NCBI GenBank assembly: GCA_025363715.1 | Contig: JANYLR010000039.1 | Coordinates: 1 to 48,575 of the forward strand | Direction of reading: 5' to 3' | DNA from: Holophagaceae bacterium | GTDB lineage: Bacteria > Acidobacteriota > Holophagae > Holophagales > Holophagaceae | Length of the DNA stretch: 48,575 bases | Made by a program: the position numbers and the translations under genes | Shown: piece by piece, positions 33,833 through 42,130 of the stretch | Position numbering within the stretch: the first letter of the stretch is position 1 | Layout: each line of letters opens with the position of its first letter | The notes under the pieces: generated by a model | The model's input: only the letters and a program-made list of their open reading frames with translations | Told to the model about the DNA's origin: nothing | Database searches by the model: none

Positions 33833-33836
33833 ATTT

Positions 33837-34124
33837 TTAGCTCATGATCGCCAGGATCTCGTCCTCGCGCACGATCACGTGATCGACGCCGTCGATCTTC
33901 ACTTCCGTGCCGCTGTATTTGCCGATCAGCACCTTCTGGCCAGCCTTCACGGACATGGGATTGCGGGTGCCGTTGTCGTTGATCTTGCCTTCACCGACGG
34001 CCACCACTTCAGCCTCCATGGGCTTCTCCTTGGCAGTATCGGGGATGATGATGCCGCCCTTGACGGTTTCGGCAGGGTCGACGCGCTTCAGCACCACGCG
34101 GTCGGAAAGGGGCTGGATGGCCAT
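33837..34124 (-). CDS. groES: Co-chaperonin GroES (Hsp10)
   Basis: A 95-residue heptameric lid of the GroEL cage. The start I-Q-P-L-S-D-R-V-V-L-K-R is typical, followed by the mobile loop region G-G-I-I-I-P-D-T-A-K-E-K-P and the G-K-Y-S-G-T-E-V-K strand. AAGGAGG lies 5 nt before the ATG at 34124. It is the first gene of the groESL operon, with a CIRCE operator 45 nt upstream of the ATG. Confidence 0.97.
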   Translation of the reverse strand: MAIQPLSDRVVLKRVDPAETVKGGIIIPDTAKEKPMEAEVVAVGEGKINDNGTRNPMSVKAGQKVLIGKYSGTEVKIDGVDHVIVREDEILAIMS

Positions 34125-34168
34125 GGGACCTCCTTGAGAGGGATTGAGGTTGGGAACAAACGGGTCTG

Positions 34169-34195
34169 TTAGCACTCACCAACAGCGAGTGCCAA
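34169..34195 (-). promoter_or_regulatory. CIRCE operator (HrcA binding site)
   Basis: TTAGCACTC (34169-34177), a 9-nt spacer and GAGTGCCAA (34187-34195) match the CIRCE consensus TTAGCACTC-N9-GAGTGCTAA with a single mismatch. CIRCE is bound by HrcA, which represses chaperone genes until heat or misfolding relieves it. hrcA itself is not in the window. Confidence 0.93.
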
Positions 34196-34223
34196 GTCTC
34201 CCATTCGGGCACAGTGGGGTCAA
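34195..34223 (-). promoter_or_regulatory. groESL promoter candidate
   Basis: On the minus strand TTGACC (34218-34223) lies 17 bp from GAGACT (34195-34200). The -10 abuts the CIRCE operator, so bound HrcA would cover the start site. The -35 is strong, the -10 weak. Confidence 0.55.
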
Positions 34224-34338
34224 GGTGAATTGTTCGCCTTCAGGACCATATTTGAGTAGATTTTTGAAGATTTCCTTCTTTCGATCACGCGATTCGAAAG
34301 GCCCTCTGCTTTGATCATTGAGGTGTAGCCTCAGATAT

Positions 34339-35037
34339 ATGGAAACTCTGACCACCCTACGCGACCTGCAAGCCACCCTGGACTACTTGGCAACCATTCA
34401 CCGCGAGTTGTCAGCACTTCCCCCGGACCTGGCGAGCCTGGACATCAGGGTCAAGGCAGCCGAAAAACAAATCGCCGAAAAGACCAAGGCCCTGGAGATG
34501 GCCCGGGCGCAGATCCTGGTCAAATCCAAGGAGCTGACCCAGGCCCAGAAGGACGAAGATCGCGCCCGCGCCGCGGTGAAGACCACCAGCCAGAAGGTGC
34601 AGTACACCGCCGCCATCCGCGAGCTGGACGAGAAGGAGCGCCTCAAGGCTGCTGTCTCCAAGCCGCTCAAAGCCCTGGAAACCATGGTCCAGACCCTGGA
34701 AACGGCCCAGGCCGCGCTGGAAACCGAGCGCGCCGCCGCCCAGGCCCAGTTCGACGAACTCCATGCCATCTTCCTGGCAGAACACGCCAATCAGGTCGAG
34801 GCGCGAAAGATGCTCACGACCAAGCAGTCCAAACTGGAAGCGAAGCTGACGCCGGCCGAGGTGGCGCGCTTCCACCGGCTGGCCGGGGCCCGCCAGGGCC
34901 GGGCGGTCGTGGTGGTCGAGAACGGCGCCTGCTCGGGATGCAATGTGAAGCTCCGGGGTCCCATCCTCTTCCAGTTGAAGGAAGGCAAGACCCTCATTAC
35001 CTGCGAATCCTGCCTGCGGACCCTGTTCCTGCCGTGA
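34339..35037 (+). CDS. Coiled-coil protein with C-terminal C4 zinc ribbon (zf-RING_7 type)
   Basis: A 232-residue protein made mostly of long alpha-helical coiled coil (about residues 10-175, rich in Ala, Glu, Lys and Gln). A C-terminal zinc-ribbon follows with C-S-G-C near residue 200 and C-E-S-C near residue 225. This is the widely conserved DUF164/zf-RING_7 layout, often found near nucleotide-metabolism or RNase HI genes; its role is not settled. The ATG at 34339 lacks a clear ribosome-binding site. Its stop overlaps the start of the yggS gene as GTGA, so the two are coupled. Confidence 0.85.
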   Translation: METLTTLRDLQATLDYLATIHRELSALPPDLASLDIRVKAAEKQIAEKTKALEMARAQILVKSKELTQAQKDEDRARAAVKTTSQKVQYTAAIRELDEKERLKAAVSKPLKALETMVQTLETAQAALETERAAAQAQFDELHAIFLAEHANQVEARKMLTTKQSKLEAKLTPAEVARFHRLAGARQGRAVVVVENGACSGCNVKLRGPILFQLKEGKTLITCESCLRTLFLP

Positions 35038-35699
35038 GCCTGGGACTGCGCATCGAAGGCCTCCGGGCCCGCATCCAGCGCGCCTGCGAGGCTGCCGGGC
35101 GCGACCCACGGGACATCGAGTTGTTGCCGGTCTCGAAAAAGCAGCCCACGGCGCTCATCCGGGAAGCCGCTGCCTTCGGGTTCACCCGGTTCGGCGAGAA
35201 CTACGTCCAGGAAGGCGCCGACAAGGCCGCCGCCGCGCCGGACCTGGGCTTCGTGCTCATCGGACCCCTTCAACGCAACAAGGCCAAGCCCGCCCTCCAG
35301 TGCTTCGCGGAGATCCAGAGCCTCGACCGGCCCGAACTCGCCGAGCGCCTGCGTCACCTCGCCGAAGAACTGAAATTGATCCGGCCGGTTTGGATCCAGG
35401 TGGACCTCTGGGACGAGGCCACCAAGCTGGGGGGCTGCACCGAAACTGATTTGCCCGCCTTGATCGATGCCCTGGGCAGCGACGCGCGCCTGCCCCTGCA
35501 GGGCCTCATGGCGATCCCTCCCCCGGAGGACGACGGCGCCTTCGCTGAATTAGCAGCCCTACGCGACCGCCTTCAACAGGAACTCGGCCAGCCTCTCCGC
35601 CTCAGCATGGGCATGAGTGGCGATCTGGAAGCGGCCATCGCTGCGGGTTCTGACCAGATCCGCATCGGAACGGCCTTCTTCGGCGAGCGTATCCGCTAA
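35034..35699 (+). CDS. PLP homeostasis protein (YggS/PROSC family)
   Basis: A 221-residue pyridoxal-phosphate-binding TIM-barrel without known catalytic activity, important for vitamin B6 balance. The PLP-lysine strand reads L-L-P-V-S-K-K-Q-P, followed by F-G-E-N-Y-V-Q-E, then I-G-P-L-Q-R-N-K and the phosphate-binding end L-S-M-G-M-S-G-D and I-R-I-G-T-A-F-F-G. I chose the GTG at 35034 because it overlaps the previous stop as GTGA and the family N-terminus starts there; the longer frame reads through the preceding gene. Confidence 0.93.
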   Translation: MSLGLRIEGLRARIQRACEAAGRDPRDIELLPVSKKQPTALIREAAAFGFTRFGENYVQEGADKAAAAPDLGFVLIGPLQRNKAKPALQCFAEIQSLDRPELAERLRHLAEELKLIRPVWIQVDLWDEATKLGGCTETDLPALIDALGSDARLPLQGLMAIPPPEDDGAFAELAALRDRLQQELGQPLRLSMGMSGDLEAAIAAGSDQIRIGTAFFGERIR

Positions 35700-35718
35700 C
35701 CCTTCCGAAAGGACTCCC

Positions 35719-36141
35719 ATGACCACCATCCAGACTGCCACCGTCACGCTGCCCCTCCCAGCCGAAGCGCTGTACACCTTCCTGGCGGATCTGTCGAATC
35801 ACCGGGTGTTCCTCGAGCCCGCCGCCCAGAGCTTCCAGGGCGACGTGGACCGGCACAGCTACATCATCGAGATCATGGGCATGAAGATGCCCCAGGAATT
35901 CGTGGCCAAGACCCGCGTCCCCGGCCAGCTGCTGAGCCTGGTGCCTGGGGCGAAGAAACTGTTCGACCACGAGCTGCGCTTCGAGATCCTGGCCAACGGC
36001 CAGGGCTGCACCTTGCGCCTGGTGGATGAGGCCGACATCCCCATGATGATGCAGATGATGGGTGCCGAGAAGCTGCTGCAGGGTCAATTGGACAGCGCCC
36101 TGACGCGGATCCAGGAGCTGGCGCGCTCCGGAAATATCTGA
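35719..36141 (+). CDS. SRPBCC-fold (START-like) protein
   Basis: A 140-residue protein. The N-terminus T-A-T-V-T-L-P-L-P-A-E-A-L-Y-T-F-L-A-D-L-S-N-H-R has the usual pattern of a polyketide-cyclase/CoxG-like SRPBCC domain, in which a beta strand leads into an amphipathic helix lining a ligand pocket. A C-terminal long helix (K-L-L-Q-G-Q-L-D-S-A-L-T-R-I-Q-E-L) closes it. AAGGA 7 nt before the ATG at 35719. It lies 19 nt after yggS, so probably in one operon with it. Ligand unknown. Confidence 0.82.
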   Translation: MTTIQTATVTLPLPAEALYTFLADLSNHRVFLEPAAQSFQGDVDRHSYIIEIMGMKMPQEFVAKTRVPGQLLSLVPGAKKLFDHELRFEILANGQGCTLRLVDEADIPMMMQMMGAEKLLQGQLDSALTRIQELARSGNI

Positions 36142-36152
36142 GGGAAAGAAGC

Positions 36153-36264
36153 GAATTAAGCGGAGGATTGCAGAGGAACCGAGGAGAGCGGAGAGAGAAA
36201 GTAATGCTTGTCTGACTGTTTCTCTCCGCTTTCCTCCCCTCTTCCGTAATCCTCCGCGCAATTC
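36153..36264. repeat. Long iterated inverted repeat, GCGGAGAG-type units
   Basis: Two 50-nt arms (36153-36202 and 36215-36264) separated by 12 nt. Left begins GAATTAAGCGGAGGATTGCA, and the reverse complement of the right begins GAATTGCGCGGAGGATTACG; most positions agree along the full arm. Each arm consists of purine-rich units of about 10 bp. It fills the spacer between the SRPBCC gene and the DUF4139 gene. Confidence 0.8.
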
Positions 36265-36342
36265 AATATTTTTTGAAAGGACGCCCTCCATCGCGGCATG
36301 ACCAGGTAGCAGGCCCCATGGCCCGCTCACCCTGGAGATTCC

Positions 36343-37776
36343 ATGCGCCCCGCCCTGCTGCTCGCCGCCCTGCCTGTGCTGCTCATCGCCCAGGAGACCC
36401 CCACCACGCTGAAGGACCAGAAGGCCCTGGCGGTGACGATCTACAATGACAACCTGGCCTTGGTGAAAGACACTCGGGAAGTGCGACTGCCCAAGGGCGA
36501 GACGCGGCTGGCCTTCCAGGAGGTCTCGGCCCAGATCCGGCCCGAGACGGCCCTGCTGCGAAACCTCACCCACGCGAAGGACTACTGGGTGGCGGAACAG
36601 AATTTCGACTTCGACCTGCTCACGCCCCAGAAGCTGCTGGACAAATATGTGGGCGAGAAGGTGACCGTGGTGCGCAGCGTGCCCAATGCCGAGGGGGCCG
36701 GCTCGAAGGAAATCCGCGAGGAAGCCACGGTGCTGGCCACCAACAACGGCACGGTGCTCCAGTTCGCCGACCGCATCGAGACCAGCGTCCCCGGCCGCAT
36801 CGTCTATCCCAAGGTGCCCGGCAACCTGCGCGCCCGGCCCACCCTGGTCATCAGCCTCAACAGCGGCGCCGAGAAGGCCCAGCAACTGGAGCTGAGCTAC
36901 CTCACGGGCGGCCTCTCCTGGCGCGCGGATTATGTGGCCAACCTCTCCTCCGACGAGAAGACCCTCGACCTTAGCGGCTGGGTGACCCTCACCAATCAGA
37001 GCGGTGCCGCCTATCCCAATGCCACCCTGCAGCTGGTGGCGGGGGATGTGAACCGGGCGCGGGACTCGCGCCGGGACATGGTGGCCGGAGCCGTCATGTC
37101 GGAGATGAGGCTGAAGGCTGCGGCCCCGAAGATGGCCGAGGAAAGCCTCTTCGAGTACCACCTCTACACCCTGGACCGCCCCACCACCCTGGCCGTGAAC
37201 CAGACCAAGCAGGTGGCCTTGCTCAGCGCCAGCGCCGTGCCCGTGCGCAAGGAATACCTGCTCCAGGGTCAGAACCACTACTACTCAGCCAGTTATGGCG
37301 ACCTGGGCGAGAAGCAGAAGGTGGGCGTGTTCGTGGAATTCGACAATAAGGAATCCAGCCGCCTGGGCATGCCCCTGCCCAAGGGCATCATCCGCGTCTA
37401 CAAGCGCGACAGCGAGGGCCGCGCCCAGTTCGTGGGCGAGGACAATGTGGACCACACGCCCAAGAACAAGACCGTGCGACTAAAGCTGGGCGATGCCTTC
37501 GACGTCACCGCCAAACGCAAGCAGACAGACTTCAAGAGCCTGGGCCGCCAGGGGAAGTTCGGCTCCGTGTACGAATCCGCCTTCGAAGTGGAGCTGAAAA
37601 ACGCCAAGAAGGAAGCTGTCACCGTGAACCTGCTAGAGCCCATGCCCGGCGACTGGGAGGTGCTCCAGAGCAGCCATCCCCTCGCCAAGGAGGCCTCCGG
37701 CACGGCCAGGTTCAAGGTCACCGTACCTGCCGAAGGCAGTGCCACCCTGACGTATCGGGTCCGGGTGAAGTGGTAG
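36343..37776 (+). CDS. Secreted DUF4139-type protein
   Basis: A 477-residue exported protein. The signal peptide is short (residues 1-16, ending L-L-I-A-Q). After residue 25 the sequence has the family's A-V-T-I-Y-N-D-N-L-A-L-V-K-D-T-R and the middle L-S-W-R-A-D-Y-V-A-N-L (DUF4139 signature, known from bacteria and eukaryotic homologues). A C-terminal beta-sandwich-like region follows. The function of the family is unknown. GGAG precedes the ATG by 6 nt. A monocistronic gene between two iterated-repeat spacers. Confidence 0.85.
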   Translation: MRPALLLAALPVLLIAQETPTTLKDQKALAVTIYNDNLALVKDTREVRLPKGETRLAFQEVSAQIRPETALLRNLTHAKDYWVAEQNFDFDLLTPQKLLDKYVGEKVTVVRSVPNAEGAGSKEIREEATVLATNNGTVLQFADRIETSVPGRIVYPKVPGNLRARPTLVISLNSGAEKAQQLELSYLTGGLSWRADYVANLSSDEKTLDLSGWVTLTNQSGAAYPNATLQLVAGDVNRARDSRRDMVAGAVMSEMRLKAAAPKMAEESLFEYHLYTLDRPTTLAVNQTKQVALLSASAVPVRKEYLLQGQNHYYSASYGDLGEKQKVGVFVEFDNKESSRLGMPLPKGIIRVYKRDSEGRAQFVGEDNVDHTPKNKTVRLKLGDAFDVTAKRKQTDFKSLGRQGKFGSVYESAFEVELKNAKKEAVTVNLLEPMPGDWEVLQSSHPLAKEASGTARFKVTVPAEGSATLTYRVRVKW

Positions 37777-37779
37777 ATG

Positions 37780-37967
37780 GGCTTCAGGCTTCAGGCTTCA
37801 GGCTTCAGGAACAGATCCTTGATGCGGCCTGCGGCCGCGTCAATTTTTACCATTGGTTCGTTCAAATCGGGTGGGTCGGCGCCAAACCAAATGATTGGCG
37901 CGGCGCCAAGCGCCGCAACAGAAAGCCGTTCCTGAAGCCCGAGGACTGAGGCCTGAAGCCTGAATTC
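37780..37967. repeat. Iterated inverted repeat, 7-bp GGCTTCA units
   Basis: The left arm has four exact tandem copies of GGCTTCA (37780-37807) followed by GGAACAG. The right arm (37928-37967) has TGAAGCC twice exactly and three degenerate 7-bp units between and after them. The arms pair over about 40 nt. Inside lie two further hairpins, GCGCCAA/TTGGCGC (37879-37885 with 37895-37901) and GCGGCG/CGCCGC (37900-37905 with 37911-37916). It fills the spacer before the Bat operon. Confidence 0.8.
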
Positions 37968-37984
37968 CGCCATACTGAACTCCC

Positions 37985-38749
37985 ATGCCCCTGCCCGCCC
38001 GCTTTCTCGCCCGCCTGCGACGCCTGCCGTTGCGGCTGCGCGGGCGTCTGGGTGGAGGCACGGAAGGGCTGCATCCTTCCAAGTTCAAGGGGGCCGGGCT
38101 CACCTTCGTGGAGAACCGGCCCTACGTGCCTGGCGATGACCCTCGCTTCATCAACTGGCCGCTGACGGCGCGCACGGGCGAACCGATCATGAAGCGCTTC
38201 GAAAGCAGTCGGGATCTGGTGCTCTGGCTGGTGGTGGACCCCTCGCCTTCCATGTACCTGGGCGATCCGGTCTCGCCCCTGCGCTGGGCCATGGAGCTTT
38301 GCGGGGCGGCCTTCGCCACCCTGCAGGCCACCGGGGACCGGCTGGGTCTGATCGTGCCTGGCGACGGCCGCACGCCTGCCCTGCGCATCGCTCCCAAGCG
38401 CGGTCGCATCCACGGCCTGCGCATCCTGGAAACCCTGGCAGAGCGGGGTCCTTCCATCCCCACGGAGGCCTCCTGGCGCGAAGCCATGGGTCACTGGGGT
38501 GAGCATGGGAAAGGCCACCGGCTCTGGCTCTTCAGCAACGGTTCGGGTCTGCAGGGCCTGGCCCCCCTGCTGAAGCCGCTGGCCGCCCGACACCGCCTGG
38601 TCTGGTTTCAGCCCGAGGATCCGGGCGATAGGCACGGCATGACCTGGCCCGATCCAGGCTTCACGACAGCCATCGAGAGGCAGCGCTGGGATCTGCTGGA
38701 GGATCCCGTCGTGAAGCTGAATGCATGGCTCCGGGCGGGGGGCGCGTGA
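37985..38749 (+). CDS. DUF58 protein (Bat operon first gene)
   Basis: A 254-residue protein. The DUF58 signature is visible: F-V-E-N-R-P-Y-V-P-G-D-D-P-R-F-I-N-W-P-L-T-A-R-T-G-E-P (near residues 40-66), followed by a degenerate VWA-like region (V-V-D-P-S-P-S-M). Members are usually paired with MoxR AAA+ chaperones and VWA proteins in Bat/aerotolerance operons. It is the first gene here, and no moxR precedes it. Its TGA overlaps the next ATG by one base. Confidence 0.9.
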   Translation: MPLPARFLARLRRLPLRLRGRLGGGTEGLHPSKFKGAGLTFVENRPYVPGDDPRFINWPLTARTGEPIMKRFESSRDLVLWLVVDPSPSMYLGDPVSPLRWAMELCGAAFATLQATGDRLGLIVPGDGRTPALRIAPKRGRIHGLRILETLAERGPSIPTEASWREAMGHWGEHGKGHRLWLFSNGSGLQGLAPLLKPLAARHRLVWFQPEDPGDRHGMTWPDPGFTTAIERQRWDLLEDPVVKLNAWLRAGGA

Positions 38750-39585
38750 TGGGGGTGGGTTCCATCCGGCTTTCCGCCTTGCTCGGATTTCGCGGGCGAA
38801 TTCCGAGTCATGGAAAGACTGGAATCCTCATGCTGGCTGGGAGTCTGTTCGTGGGAGCTGCACCCACCTGGAAAGCCCCGGAGCAGTTCAAGCTCGGTGA
38901 ATTGCAGGTGCTGGAGCTTCGCGAAGAGGATCCTTCGAAACCGGCCCTGCCGCGGCCGACGGTGGAGGACCGGCTGGGACCCCTGCGCCTGCGCTCGATG
39001 GAGCCCCTGCCGGACGGGCGTGGCTGGCGTTTCCAGGTGCAGGCCCTGGAGCCCGGCCTGGCGGTGATCCCCGCGCTGGATCTGGGCAACGGCCAGCGTA
39101 GCCCGGAGTTGCGGATATGGGTACCACGCAGCATTCCCTACGGTGGGCCCTGGGTGGGTTTCGGCGGCGGCAACGAGGATCAGCTGCCGGCCATTCCCTT
39201 CCCCTGGGCCTGGGCCAGCCTGCTGCTGCTGCCGCCCATGGGCCTGGTGGCCTGGGGAATCCACCGCTGGCGGCGGGGAGCCACCAAGCGCCACTTGCAT
39301 CATGCCATCCACGCTTTTCGGCGCCACTGGCCTCCGGTGGACCGGGAGCGGGCAACGCTCGATCACGGGCATGACCTGGGGCGGGACCTGCTGGCCGCCC
39401 GTTTTGGCGAAGCGGCCCGCGCCTGGGGCCCGACTGAGTTCCAGGCCCATCACCTGGGCCCCTGGGACCAGTGGGCCAGGAGCCTGGATGCCGCCCGGTT
39501 CGGGCGCAGTGAGCCTCCCTACCCTGAACCACAGGTCCTGGTGTCGGCCTTGGATGCGAGAAGCGGCGGACGGGGCCGCTCTTGA
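38749..39585 (+). CDS. Membrane protein of the Bat operon (DUF4381/BatD-like position)
   Basis: A 278-residue protein. An N-terminal hydrophobic segment (about residues 25-40) resembles a signal sequence. A beta-rich extracytoplasmic part follows, then a membrane helix (W-A-W-A-S-L-L-L-L-P-P-M-G-L-V-A-W-G, about residues 145-165) and a basic cytoplasmic tail (W-R-R-G-A-T-K-R). It sits where Bat operons usually carry a DUF4381 or BatD-like protein; similarity is not strong enough for a firm name. The start overlaps the previous stop (TGATG). A start further in, at M-L-A-G-S-L, is possible. Confidence 0.65.
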   Translation: MGVGSIRLSALLGFRGRIPSHGKTGILMLAGSLFVGAAPTWKAPEQFKLGELQVLELREEDPSKPALPRPTVEDRLGPLRLRSMEPLPDGRGWRFQVQALEPGLAVIPALDLGNGQRSPELRIWVPRSIPYGGPWVGFGGGNEDQLPAIPFPWAWASLLLLPPMGLVAWGIHRWRRGATKRHLHHAIHAFRRHWPPVDRERATLDHGHDLGRDLLAARFGEAARAWGPTEFQAHHLGPWDQWARSLDAARFGRSEPPYPEPQVLVSALDARSGGRGRS

Positions 39586-40538
39586 TCGCCCTGCGCCATC
39601 CCTGGCTGCTCCTGGTGGCGGTGCCGCTGGTGATCTGGGCCTGGCGCGTGATCTACCGCTGGGGCATCCCCGCCTCCCGACCCGCCAGCGCCCTGGCCCG
39701 ACACAGCTCCCACTGGATCCCAGTATTGCTGGCCCTGGCCCTCGGGCTGGCCGCCGCCGGGCCCGAATGGCGGTCCCAGCTTCGGGGGCTGGCGCCGGTG
39801 GTGGATTTCGCCGTGGTGATGGATGGCAGCAGCAGCATGCGGATCTTCGACCGGCCCGACGAAGACCGCTGGCATGCGGCTCGGCGGACCCTCGCCCAGT
39901 TCGTCCTGGGGCGCCCCGATGACCGCTTCGCCCTCATCCTCTTCAGTGCCCACCCCGTGACCCTGAGCCCCCTGACCTCCGATCACACGCGCCTGCTTCG
40001 GATGCTGGCGCGGCTGGATCTGGACAGCCGCGACGATGGCACTGCCATCGGCTCGGCCCTGATGACCGCCGTGCGGCGCCTGGAGGACAGCCCGGCCCGC
40101 AGCCGGGTGATCCTGTTGCTCACCGACGGCGTCCAGAATCGGGGCCGGGTCACGCCCCAGGAAGCCGCCGAGGAAGCCCAGCGCAATGGCATCCGCATCC
40201 ATGCCGTGGCCATGGGCACCGACGGGGAAAGCCTCGTGCCTCTGGAAGGGGGCGGGTTCGCCCGGCTTCGGGTGGAAGTGGATCACACCACCCTGCAGCA
40301 GGTGGCCCACCTCACCGGTGGCGAATCCTTCAGCGCGGAGGATCCAGGTGGACTGGCCCGCAGCCTGGCGGCAGTGGATCAGCTGGAGAAGACCCTCCTG
40401 CCCGTGGATCCACCTTCCGAAGGCCATCCCCTGGCTCTCTGGTGTCTGCTGGCGGCAGCCTGCCTGGCCCTTCCCCTGGCCATTGACCTCGCCTTCAAGC
40501 GTGGCAGGCGACGGCCGGCCTGGGTGGAGGAGCCATGA
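39582..40538 (+). CDS. BatA-like VWA-domain membrane protein
   Basis: A 318-residue protein with helices near 8-25 and 45-62 at the N-terminus and 288-308 at the C-terminus. The VWA domain between shows a complete MIDAS: D-G-S-S-S (V-M-D-G-S-S-S-M), a Thr in D-D-G-T-A-I-G, and D in L-L-T-D-G-V. This is the BatA architecture. Its TTG start overlaps the previous stop as TTGA; such a rare start would lower its translation relative to neighbours. The operon is translationally coupled throughout. Confidence 0.88.
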   Translation: MIALRHPWLLLVAVPLVIWAWRVIYRWGIPASRPASALARHSSHWIPVLLALALGLAAAGPEWRSQLRGLAPVVDFAVVMDGSSSMRIFDRPDEDRWHAARRTLAQFVLGRPDDRFALILFSAHPVTLSPLTSDHTRLLRMLARLDLDSRDDGTAIGSALMTAVRRLEDSPARSRVILLLTDGVQNRGRVTPQEAAEEAQRNGIRIHAVAMGTDGESLVPLEGGGFARLRVEVDHTTLQQVAHLTGGESFSAEDPGGLARSLAAVDQLEKTLLPVDPPSEGHPLALWCLLAAACLALPLAIDLAFKRGRRRPAWVEEP

Positions 40539-42046
40539 GCCTCCCCTTCTCCCATCCCTGGATCCTGCTCCCCGCCGGAGCCCTGGTCCTTGTCGTGCTG
40601 GGGCTGGCCCTGCGGGCTCAGCTCCGTCCGGGTCTGGGGGTGCAGGTGGTGGGGCAGAGGCCGATCTGGCAGGGGCTGGGGCTGGCCATGATCGCCGCGG
40701 GCCTGGGGCTGGGGCTGGCGGAACCCCGCTGGGGCCTACCCGAGTTTCCCCGGCTCACGGTGCATGTGGTCCTGGATGCCAGCCGTTCCATGCTGGTCCC
40801 CGACGCGGACGGCCGCACGCGCTGGGAGGCGGCGGTGGCCGCCCTGGACCGCATCTGGTCCCAACCCCAGCCCGGTCTCCGGTGGAGCCTGGATCTGCTC
40901 ACCGGCGATGCCATTCCCATCCAGCCCCCCGGCGAGGACCGCACCCTGCTGCGCGAGGCCCTGCGGGCCGTGGTGCCGGGCGAGGTCGGCTCCCCGGGTA
41001 CCAGCCTGGGGCGTGGCCTGCCCCAGGTGGCTGCCCAGGTGGACCGCGACCAGCCGGCCGTGATCCTTCTGCTCAGCGATGGGGAGGAGACCTGGGAAGC
41101 CCAGGAGGAGGCCCTGCAGCACGCCATCCCGCCCCTGAAAAAAGCCCGGATTCCCATCTGCGTCATGACCTACGGGGATGGCCAGGCCCACGCGGTCCCC
41201 CCGCGCAAGGGAGGCCCAGGTGGAGGCGCCGAACCCGCCGCCTCCACGGCGCACCCAGAACTCCTGGCCCGCCTCGCCCGAGACACCGGAGGGCATGTCT
41301 TCAAGAACGGCGAAGAGGCAGCGGCGGGGCTTCAGGCTTTGGCCGCCGGGAAACTGACCCTGCCCGCCAGCCGTTCGCTGCAACCCGCCCATCCCGAAGT
41401 GGGTGCCTGGTTGGCCCTGGTGGGCCTTGCCCTCTGGCTAGCCTCGGCCGGCAAACCCCTCGCCAAGTGGCGCCCCATCCTCCTCGTCCTGGCGGGCCTG
41501 GCTGCACCGACCCTCACAGCCCAAATGCCCGGCAAGCTGTGGGCCCCCAGTGGTGTGAAGGCATGGCTGGCCCAGCGGGCCATCGAGAGTGGGGACCTGA
41601 CCGGGGCACGAAAATGGCGCCCAGGCGACGCCAAACCCTCCCATGTGTTGCTGGCGGCCCACATCGACCTGCGGACCGGATTCCCCGAGGAGGCCCTGAA
41701 GGTCCTCACACCCCTGGTGGGCCAGGGCTCCCCGCGGCCCATCCCGGCCTGGCGCGCCCCAGCCCTGCTTCTGGCCGCCCGGGCTCACCTGGAATCCCGG
41801 CGACCTGATGACGCCAAGGCCCTCCTGGAGCGCCTGCTGCTGGAACAGCCAGGCCAGCCGGAGGCCGTCCACGACCTGCAGACTCTGGTCAAGGACGCCA
41901 CGCCACCCCCACCCCCCAATCCGAAGAAGCCCCCCCCACCACCCCCGCCGCGTCCCAGCATGGGTGCCCAGCAGGACGAACTGGAAGGCCTCAAGCAGCG
42001 TCTCCCCAAGCCACCGAAAACCTCAGGTGGGGTGAAGGACCTTTGA
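40535..42046 (+). CDS. BatB/BatC-like VWA protein with TPR-type region and proline-rich tail
   Basis: A 503-residue membrane protein. Two N-terminal helices (about 8-27 and 48-63) precede a VWA domain with MIDAS D-A-S-R-S (V-L-D-A-S-R-S-M), G-T in P-G-T-S-L-G and L-S-D-G-E-E. A further membrane helix pair lies near residues 290-330. The C-terminal portion has tetratricopeptide-like helices (A-K-A-L-L-E-R-L-L-L-E-Q-P-G-Q-P-E-A-V), then a polyproline stretch with Lys (near residues 450-467). It looks like BatB fused to a BatC-type TPR region. ATGA overlap with the preceding gene. Confidence 0.85.
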   Translation: MSLPFSHPWILLPAGALVLVVLGLALRAQLRPGLGVQVVGQRPIWQGLGLAMIAAGLGLGLAEPRWGLPEFPRLTVHVVLDASRSMLVPDADGRTRWEAAVAALDRIWSQPQPGLRWSLDLLTGDAIPIQPPGEDRTLLREALRAVVPGEVGSPGTSLGRGLPQVAAQVDRDQPAVILLLSDGEETWEAQEEALQHAIPPLKKARIPICVMTYGDGQAHAVPPRKGGPGGGAEPAASTAHPELLARLARDTGGHVFKNGEEAAAGLQALAAGKLTLPASRSLQPAHPEVGAWLALVGLALWLASAGKPLAKWRPILLVLAGLAAPTLTAQMPGKLWAPSGVKAWLAQRAIESGDLTGARKWRPGDAKPSHVLLAAHIDLRTGFPEEALKVLTPLVGQGSPRPIPAWRAPALLLAARAHLESRRPDDAKALLERLLLEQPGQPEAVHDLQTLVKDATPPPPPNPKKPPPPPPPRPSMGAQQDELEGLKQRLPKPPKTSGGVKDL

Positions 42047-42080
42047 CCGGCCGTGAACTAGCCATGGCGCGGTGAAACAA

Positions 42081-42104
42081 CGCGGCGGCCCGGAGGCCGC
42101 CGCG
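42081..42104. terminator. Hairpin between the Bat operon and the thioredoxin-like gene
   Basis: A perfect 10-bp GC-rich stem (42081-42090 with 42095-42104, loop CGGA). On the minus strand it is followed by TTGTTTC, so it probably terminates the thioredoxin-like gene, and on the plus strand it may also end the Bat operon. Confidence 0.6.
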
Positions 42105-42130
42105 CATGAACGAACGACGGGAGGCCCCGC

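Noticed and set aside
35602..37278. 558-codon antisense frame across yggS, the SRPBCC gene and the DUF4139 gene.
   Set aside because: It is an antisense open frame typical of GC-rich codon usage, with no recognisable domain and three well-supported genes on the other strand.
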